From: Cognataquiflexum rubidum
GTDB lineage: Bacteria; Bacteroidota; Bacteroidia; Cytophagales; Cyclobacteriaceae
Reading direction: 5' to 3'
DNA length: 64,000 nucleotides
Assembly: GCF_022538115.1 (NCBI RefSeq)
Contig: NZ_JAKZAL010000019.1
Coordinates: forward strand, 1 to 64,000
The position numbers were made by a program, and so were the translations under genes. This document shows, piece after piece, positions 58,453 to 64,000 of the stretch (its first letter is position 1; each line of letters begins with the position of its first letter). The notes under the pieces are model-generated. The model saw only the letters and a program-made list of their open reading frames with translations. It ran no database searches and was not told the origin of the DNA.

Positions 58453-61400
58453 TCACCTTTTTAGAATCGTTTGGATATCTCTTGACAATAGGTATTGATT
58501 GAACTTCGGGATCTCTTGGTCCATCAATCTTTTATATTGTACCTGAATATCATCAAGCTGCTTCCTGAATTGGCCATAGACTTCCATCTGTTGATTGGTC
58601 GGCCTAAAATCTGCCCCAAAACCTCCAACATCACTTGCCAATGCGCTTATCCTTCCATAAAGTTTCATCGGATAACGGAAGGCATCTTCTCTTGCACCGG
58701 TCAAGTTTACATCAAATAACATTCCTTCCACTTCCAAGATTTTTTCTTCAAGTTCTTTTGCTTTGGAAGCTATTTGTTTATCGTCATTCATCATTGTCAA
58801 TTGTGCAAGTTCGTTGCGGATGATTTCAATCTCATTGATTGCTGTTACCACTTCATTCATTGCCGCATTCAGTTTCAAAGAGAATTCAACTTGTTTTTGA
58901 ATGTCTTCCATTGTTCCTGCAGTATTTGGGTCCTTGATGACCTTTCCCCTCTGACTGACAGTTTGCCCATCTACAGTTATCCTGATTTCATATTCACCGG
59001 GAATAACCCGTGGCCCAAACTGTCCGCGATAAAGATCCAAATCCCAAGTAACAAGCGGCCTGAATTCCCTGCCTTCTAATTTTACCCAAGGTTTATCTTG
59101 CGGCGCAACCAATAATTTTGGTTGGAGCGTTGGTTCATGACGCAAATCCCACCAAACCCTGTTTACGCCTAAATCTTTTCTACCATTGATGGTTCTGACT
59201 TGATTTCCGTCTTTATCAAAAATTTCCACTTTGACCTCTTTTGCCGGATTTTTCAAATAATAATTGATATCCATGCCATATGGGGGATTTGATCCCGTGG
59301 TCATGGTCCGGCCTTCCGTTTTGATACCTTGAACTTCCTGAAACCTGTAAGCAGGCCGCTGATCGAAGAGATGTACCTCCTTTGCCAAAACCTCCTGATT
59401 CAATTCTTGGATTGACCCAATGTTATCCAAAATATAGAATCCTCTTCCATAGGTACCTATGACCATGTCATTGAATTCCTCTTGGATTGTCAACCAATAA
59501 ATCGGTACCGGTGGTAGGTTATTCCTAAGTCTGAACCAGGTAATCCCATCATCCTTGGAGATATATAAGCCTTTGTCGGTACCTGTATACAGCATGCCTT
59601 TGACTTTTGGGTCTTCTCTCGTGACATGTACAAAACTTGATTCTGAGCGTTCTATTCCCCCACTGATTTTTTCCCAAGTCTTTCCATAATCAGATGTTTT
59701 AAAAATATAGGGATCAAAGTCTCCCAACTGATGTGCATCGACTGTTACATAGGCCGTTCCGGCCTGATGCCGGGATGGTTCAATGCTGGAAATTGTCCCA
59801 AGCTCAGGTTTTCCCATTATATTTTCTGTGACATCGGTCCATGTTTTGCCGCCGTCTCTGGTCAACTGAACCAAACCATCATTGCTTCCGGTCCAAATGA
59901 GTCCGTCTTCAATCTTAGATTCGGCAATGGCAAAAAGTACCGAGGCATCAAAAGTCATGAGGTTATCTGTCGCAATTCCTCCCGAAGACTGCTGATGGGA
60001 TTTGTCGTTTCGGGTGAGGTCCGGGCTGATGATTTTCCAGCTTTGCCCATAATCTTCTGTCATATGTACAAACTGACTTCCAACATAGACCCGTTTGTGG
60101 TTATGAGGACTGATAAAAATCGGAAAGGACCAATGCCATCTGTAGCGCATGTCCTTTGGAGCCCAACCATATCCTGCTTCCGGCCAAACGCGAACGTCCC
60201 GGGCATGTCCTGTTCGCATGTCGTATACCTGCAGTCCGCCATCATAGCATCCCGACCAAACTATATGGTTGTCTACAGGGTCAGGGATAGCCCACCCACT
60301 CTCACAACCTCCAACAGCCTGCCAGAGTCCAAGCGGAATACTTCCTTGACGGCTATTGCTTGGGCCACGGTAAGAATAGCCATCCTGCCGGTTTCCATAG
60401 ACATTGTAAGGAATCTGATTATCAGTCCATACATGGTACATCTGGGCATTGGGGAAAACATGCTGTTTGTAAGTTTTCTGTTTGTTCCACGTCACTCCAA
60501 GTCCTCCGTCATGTGCGACCAGGATTCGGTCAGGATTTAAAGGATCAACCCAAATATCATGGTTGTCCCCTCCTGCCCTATAGCCTGCATTGGCAAGCGT
60601 TTTGCCTCCGTCCTTAGAGGTACTGAATTTTACAGAAGCAAAGTAAATTTCATCAGGATCATCTGTGGAAACCCTCAATTTTGTGTAGTAAGGGGCCCGC
60701 TCATTGATGTCATGATTGATCATGGTCAGTTCCCAAGTATCTCCGCCACCAATCGATTTCCAAAGTTGGGGACTGTCCATTTCAAATAAGGCATAGACGA
60801 CATTTGGATTGCTGTATGCTAAGGCGACTGAGGTTTTGCCGACAGGATTGTCTTTTCCACCGGGCAATCCCTTTTCTTTCAAGGCCTCCCAGGTAGCTCC
60901 TCCATCTTTACTCCTGTAGATTCCGCCTCCTGCACCTCCGCTGTTTAGCCCCCATGTTTTGATATCTATTGACCAAAAAGCCGCAAATATAATCTCAGGA
61001 TTCTGTGGGTTTAATGCCAAATCTACAGCACCGGTAAGCTCATCGACAAAAAGTACATTTTCCCAAGTCTTTCCACCATCTGTGGTTTTATACACCCCAC
61101 GGTCCTTTTGTGGACCATAGGTATGGCCCAAAGCTGCTACATAGACGATATCCGGATTTCTGGGATGTACCACAATCTGTCCGATACGTGATGTTTCTTT
61201 CAGACCCATGTGTTGGAAACTTTTGCCGGCATCAGTGGATTTATAGATCCCATTACCCATTGCATGGGCCGGACGGATGAGGAAAGTTTCGCCCGTCCCT
61301 GCCCATACCTGATTTGGATCCGAAGGTGCCAATGCCAATGCTGAAACAGAAGATATATCCTGGTCATCAAAAATAGACCGCCATGTGGTCCCCCCATCTT

Positions 61401-61623
61401 CTGTTTTGAAAAGACCCCCTGAAGCCATACCGACATACATGACCATGAGGTTGTTTGGTTCGCCGACAGCAGCAATGGTACGGTTACCATCAGGTCCTAT
61501 AAATCTGAAATCAAGCTGATTTAAATACTCGGCATGATTGGTCTGCTGCGCAATACCAAGAGTAGGTAAAAGGAGAAAACAAAAGAGAAAATGTTTAAAA
61601 CTATTCATTTTTGATAATTTCAT
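58453..61623 (-). CDS. Secreted VPS10/BNR-repeat (sortilin-like) protein, paralogue 2
   Basis: The 1056-residue product has a signal peptide (NSFKHFLFCFLLLPTLGIAQ; start 61623 or 61608) and an Asp-box propeller like the protein at 45128: SGGLFKTEDGGTTW, GNGIYKSTDAGKSF, RGVYKTTDGGKTW, GGIYRSKDGGATW, QLWKSIGGGDTW, FKTSDYGKTW, LYISKDDGITW. A C-terminal region with RRVWWDLRHEPTLQPKLL and helical end KELEEKILEVEGMLFD is equivalent to that of paralogue 1. Which ligand or glycan it binds is unknown. It lies 28 bp upstream of the M20 gene on the same strand, so the two are one unit. Confidence 0.88.
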   Translation of the reverse strand: MKLSKMNSFKHFLFCFLLLPTLGIAQQTNHAEYLNQLDFRFIGPDGNRTIAAVGEPNNLMVMYVGMASGGLFKTEDGGTTWRSIFDDQDISSVSALALAPSDPNQVWAGTGETFLIRPAHAMGNGIYKSTDAGKSFQHMGLKETSRIGQIVVHPRNPDIVYVAALGHTYGPQKDRGVYKTTDGGKTWENVLFVDELTGAVDLALNPQNPEIIFAAFWSIDIKTWGLNSGGAGGGIYRSKDGGATWEALKEKGLPGGKDNPVGKTSVALAYSNPNVVYALFEMDSPQLWKSIGGGDTWELTMINHDINERAPYYTKLRVSTDDPDEIYFASVKFSTSKDGGKTLANAGYRAGGDNHDIWVDPLNPDRILVAHDGGLGVTWNKQKTYKQHVFPNAQMYHVWTDNQIPYNVYGNRQDGYSYRGPSNSRQGSIPLGLWQAVGGCESGWAIPDPVDNHIVWSGCYDGGLQVYDMRTGHARDVRVWPEAGYGWAPKDMRYRWHWSFPIFISPHNHKRVYVGSQFVHMTEDYGQSWKIISPDLTRNDKSHQQSSGGIATDNLMTFDASVLFAIAESKIEDGLIWTGSNDGLVQLTRDGGKTWTDVTENIMGKPELGTISSIEPSRHQAGTAYVTVDAHQLGDFDPYIFKTSDYGKTWEKISGGIERSESSFVHVTREDPKVKGMLYTGTDKGLYISKDDGITWFRLRNNLPPVPIYWLTIQEEFNDMVIGTYGRGFYILDNIGSIQELNQEVLAKEVHLFDQRPAYRFQEVQGIKTEGRTMTTGSNPPYGMDINYYLKNPAKEVKVEIFDKDGNQVRTINGRKDLGVNRVWWDLRHEPTLQPKLLVAPQDKPWVKLEGREFRPLVTWDLDLYRGQFGPRVIPGEYEIRITVDGQTVSQRGKVIKDPNTAGTMEDIQKQVEFSLKLNAAMNEVVTAINEIEIIRNELAQLTMMNDDKQIASKAKELEEKILEVEGMLFDVNLTGAREDAFRYPMKLYGRISALASDVGGFGADFRPTNQQMEVYGQFRKQLDDIQVQYKRLMDQEIPKFNQYLLSRDIQTILKR

Positions 61624-61793
61624 TTTATAAATTCAAACACATGAGAATTTTAATTTAATCTGGGTCTAAGGATTGAATATACCTCAATTTGAATTTAAAG
61701 TAAGAACCGTATCTAATATTTAGATATCATTCTTTGGTTAAACCGAAGATCATTTTTAATCCTTCAATTGGTGAGAATTTCTACAGGATAAAC

Positions 61794-62975
61794 TCAAAAG
61801 TAGCTGAGCCACCATTTGTCTTTATTACCCTGCTTATAACTGTCAAACTTTTTGCAAAGAGGAAATAACACCAGAATCACCGAAATCCAGACAACATATA
61901 CTACCCAAAGCGGAAACCCATAGCCGGGAATCGGATTTTCGATTGCTCCCCATGCCGCCAAAACCATGTTCTTTTCCCAGACAAACCCTGTCATAGTCGC
62001 CAAACCTATTGCGATCAAATGAATAATATAAATGTGGATGATATAGAAAAAAAACGGAACCCTACCGAAGGTGCAGATAAAATCCACAAGCTTTCCTTTC
62101 CACTTTTCCGAATTGGCCAAAAGGAGTAAAGTCCCTCCCAAAGTCATCAAGAGAAACAATAGTGAAGGCGGGTATTTGGTTGGATTCAGGAATGAAACCA
62201 GATCCTGACTGGGTCTATCGTACTGCTGAAACAGGACAGGATCTCCATAGACATTGGTCCACCTCAGCACTACAAAAAGAATAACGGCACCCATCCCGAT
62301 TATATTAAATGTCTGTCTCCTTTTTGAACTGTCCACTGACTTGTCGTAAAAGTCACCGAAACAAAACCCGAGCGACATCACTGCAATCCAAGGGATGATC
62401 GGATATCCCACCACAAACATCAGGTTGTCAGACAACATGAAAATATTGAGTTTGTGAAATAATGCCCAAGCAATTGAGTTGTCCAAACTGATAGGATCAA
62501 GAAGGTTATGTCCAAAAATGAGGATAAGGCTAAAAATCAAAATGACTTTGCGGGGTAAGTAAACCAAACCCGCCAAGACGATCATGCTGATTCCCAATGA
62601 CCAGATGACCTGTAAAAGAATGATTCCAAAACTTAGATCAAAAAGCCACCCAAAATTGATCACGGTAAGCTCAATAAATACAAGCCAAAGTCCCCTTTTG
62701 AGGAGGAATCCCGACAATTCATTTTTTGGTTTTCTTTTGCCGATCATAAAAGCAGAGAGTCCTGCGAGAAAACTGAATGAAGGCGCACAGAAATGCGTGA
62801 CCCAGCGGGTGAAGAAAATGGCCAAAGTTGTTTGTTCAGGATCTGCAGGGTCAAATAGGAAAGCTGGGGCGTGCACATAATCCCGGACATGGTCCAATGC
62901 CATGATGAGCATCGCCAAACCTTTGACAAGATCAATAGAGGATATTCTTTGGTTTGGGTTAGAAATCGTGGTCAT
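61794..62975 (-). CDS. DUF1624 / heparan-alpha-glucosaminide N-acetyltransferase-like membrane protein
   Basis: A 393-residue protein with about ten hydrophobic segments. N-terminal block RISSIDLVKGLAMLIMALDHVRDYVH is the DUF1624 / acyltransferase 3-like signature with the catalytic-type His in DHVRDYVH, and RWVTHFCAPSFSFLAGLSAFM follows. Its relatives move an acetyl group across the membrane onto sugars. The presence of the gene next to a PQQ dehydrogenase is not informative. Role inferred. Confidence 0.88.
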   Translation of the reverse strand: MTTISNPNQRISSIDLVKGLAMLIMALDHVRDYVHAPAFLFDPADPEQTTLAIFFTRWVTHFCAPSFSFLAGLSAFMIGKRKPKNELSGFLLKRGLWLVFIELTVINFGWLFDLSFGIILLQVIWSLGISMIVLAGLVYLPRKVILIFSLILIFGHNLLDPISLDNSIAWALFHKLNIFMLSDNLMFVVGYPIIPWIAVMSLGFCFGDFYDKSVDSSKRRQTFNIIGMGAVILFVVLRWTNVYGDPVLFQQYDRPSQDLVSFLNPTKYPPSLLFLLMTLGGTLLLLANSEKWKGKLVDFICTFGRVPFFFYIIHIYIIHLIAIGLATMTGFVWEKNMVLAAWGAIENPIPGYGFPLWVVYVVWISVILVLFPLCKKFDSYKQGNKDKWWLSYF

Positions 62976-62993
62976 TTTTTGGGTTGCGTTTCT

Positions 62994-64000
62994 TTACTTT
63001 GAGCTTCCTTCAACTCCCAGATCGGCTAGCTTATTATTCGCGATCGACAAAATATAATGCAGAACATCCTCTACATCCTGCTCAGACAAGCGATCTTTGA
63101 ATTTCGGCATGCCCTTTCCAAGGTATTGACCCTCCAAAACAATATTTTTGAATGCAGCAAATGTCTCCGGGGAGGAAAAGGTAAGGTCGGGAATAACTCC
63201 CCCGCCATTCAAATTATGGCAGGAAGCACAATAGCGTTTAAATAGTGTATCCCCATTTTTGATCTCACCCTCTGATGCTTCAAAAGATAAGGAAATAAGC
63301 TTTGGTTCGGGTTTGTCAGGATAGCTAGGTATAGATTCATTTTTGCCTAGAGCAAAAGTATAGATCGTCCCAGGATTTATTTGTTTGGCATACTTTGACC
63401 ATAATCCTAAAACACCACCCCAACCCACGGCAATCGAAACATATTGGACATCATCTATCAAATAGGTAATTGGTGCGGCAATGATGCCTGTATTTAATGC
63501 TGTTTCCCAAACTTTTTCACCGGAACTTGCATCATAGGCAACAAAATTTCCTTCCGCTGTACCTTGAAAAACCAACTCGCTTGTGGTTAGAACCCCTGCA
63601 TTCCATGGAGAAGGCTGTTTCACCTGCCATACCTCTTTTTTTTCAATCGGATCCCAAGCGATGAGTTTGCCGTGCCCGGCAGGTGCCAAAGAATCCTGAC
63701 GAACTGATTTGGTAGCATCATATCCTCTACCTGTATTTTTGGAATTTGGATCATCCTTAAATTTCCAGTTTGCCTCATGACCATACATCATGGACAATTC
63801 CCGCGAGGGAATGTATACCAATTTGGTTTTTGGATTGAAAGCCATCGGTTGCCAATTGTGTCCGCCAATCGCTGAAGGAGCTATCACAGCATTAATGTCA
63901 ATATAGCGACTGAAATCATTTTCTATGGGCCGCCCGGTGGCAACATCAATCCCTTTTGCCCAATTGACATAGGTATAAGGGTCACCTGATATTAGCTTTC
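62994..64000 (-). CDS. PQQ-dependent alcohol/sugar dehydrogenase with C-terminal cytochrome c, 5' part off the edge
   Basis: Open from the stop at 62994 to the right edge without interruption; the reading frame at the edge gives KLISGDPYTYVNWAKGID, so the start is outside. The visible 335 residues include blades of the eight-bladed propeller (AFNPKTKLVYIPSRELSMMYG, WQVKQPSPWNAGVLTTS, GNFVAYDASSGEKVWE) and a C-terminal cytochrome c: CASCHNLNGGG (CxxCH) and KGMPKFKDRLSE with an axial Met. Periplasmic; it oxidises alcohols or aldoses and passes electrons through haem c to the respiratory chain. It is 18 bp upstream of the DUF1624 gene, hence likely co-transcribed. Confidence 0.9.
   Translation of the reverse strand, partial: KLISGDPYTYVNWAKGIDVATGRPIENDFSRYIDINAVIAPSAIGGHNWQPMAFNPKTKLVYIPSRELSMMYGHEANWKFKDDPNSKNTGRGYDATKSVRQDSLAPAGHGKLIAWDPIEKKEVWQVKQPSPWNAGVLTTSELVFQGTAEGNFVAYDASSGEKVWETALNTGIIAAPITYLIDDVQYVSIAVGWGGVLGLWSKYAKQINPGTIYTFALGKNESIPSYPDKPEPKLISLSFEASEGEIKNGDTLFKRYCASCHNLNGGGVIPDLTFSSPETFAAFKNIVLEGQYLGKGMPKFKDRLSEQDVEDVLHYILSIANNKLADLGVEGSSK

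Noticed and set aside
59731-60540. 269-codon plus-strand frame
   Set aside because: Antisense to the second VPS10-like gene with its regular Asp-box repeats.

Overview
The window reads as a chromosomal segment of a Bacteroidota member, most likely order Cytophagales and plausibly family Cyclobacteriaceae. This rests on the gene families present (paired VPS10/BNR-repeat secreted proteins, DUF3500, 7TM-DISM-like sensor kinase, DUF2975 plus small XRE regulator, HTH-MNT/HEPN module), on TAnnTTTG-type -7 promoter elements, and on the kinds of dispersed palindromic repeats. No rRNA or tRNA gene was recognised.

Layout: (1) 1-5.9 kb: a Y1 transposase cut by the left edge, a tandem REP-like palindrome block, a lipoprotein, a DUF3500 protein, a secreted intradiol dioxygenase, then an AT-rich stretch with an HNH nuclease, an unknown membrane-anchored protein and an orphan DUF433 protein. 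(2) 6-11.2 kb: a secreted esterase, a UPF0175/DUF3368 toxin-antitoxin pair whose toxin frame is broken by an in-frame stop, a histidine kinase, and the first array of structured repeats called here families A and B. (3) 11.4-24.1 kb: the core metabolic block, with a HEPN-like gene, a very long pyruvate:ferredoxin oxidoreductase, rnfC-D-G-E-A, a small Cys-rich membrane protein, a ferredoxin-NADP+ reductase and rnfB. Together they form a ferredoxin hub linking pyruvate oxidation, ion-translocating ferredoxin:NAD+ oxidation and NADPH supply.

(4) 24.1-32.1 kb: an AT-rich accessory island. A VCBS-repeat gene is flanked by direct repeats and preceded by a broken copy of the rnfB 3' end. Two blocks of unknown genes follow whose ends carry block-specific complementary GTTAG.../...CTAAC sequences and a roughly 130 bp attC-like dyad, as integron cassettes do, although no integrase is in the window. 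Small membrane and TPR lipoproteins and a PIN-like protein follow. (5) 32-40.5 kb: hydrolases, an HxlR regulator with a probable operator, two CPBP membrane protein genes, a CE1-type esterase, an AhpD-like protein, and many copies of a hairpin repeat (family R) surrounding a REP-associated transposase gene. (6) 40.7-45.1 kb: an ATP-grasp gene, an MBL-fold hydrolase and a Panacea-type toxin-antitoxin pair bracketed by terminator-containing direct repeats, with a decayed antitoxin 3' end 3 kb away.

(7) 45.1-64 kb: mostly secreted or membrane catabolic genes on the minus strand (two VPS10-like proteins, gamma-glutamyltransferase, M20 amidohydrolase, fatty acid hydroxylase, DUF1624 protein, a PQQ dehydrogenase running off the right edge), with an HTH-MNT/HEPN pair, a CFA-synthase-like methyltransferase and the second A/B repeat array. 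The observations most worth following are the cassette-like boundaries at 26.1-29.6 kb and the A/B repeat families. Family B copies keep a stem paired while its sequence changes.
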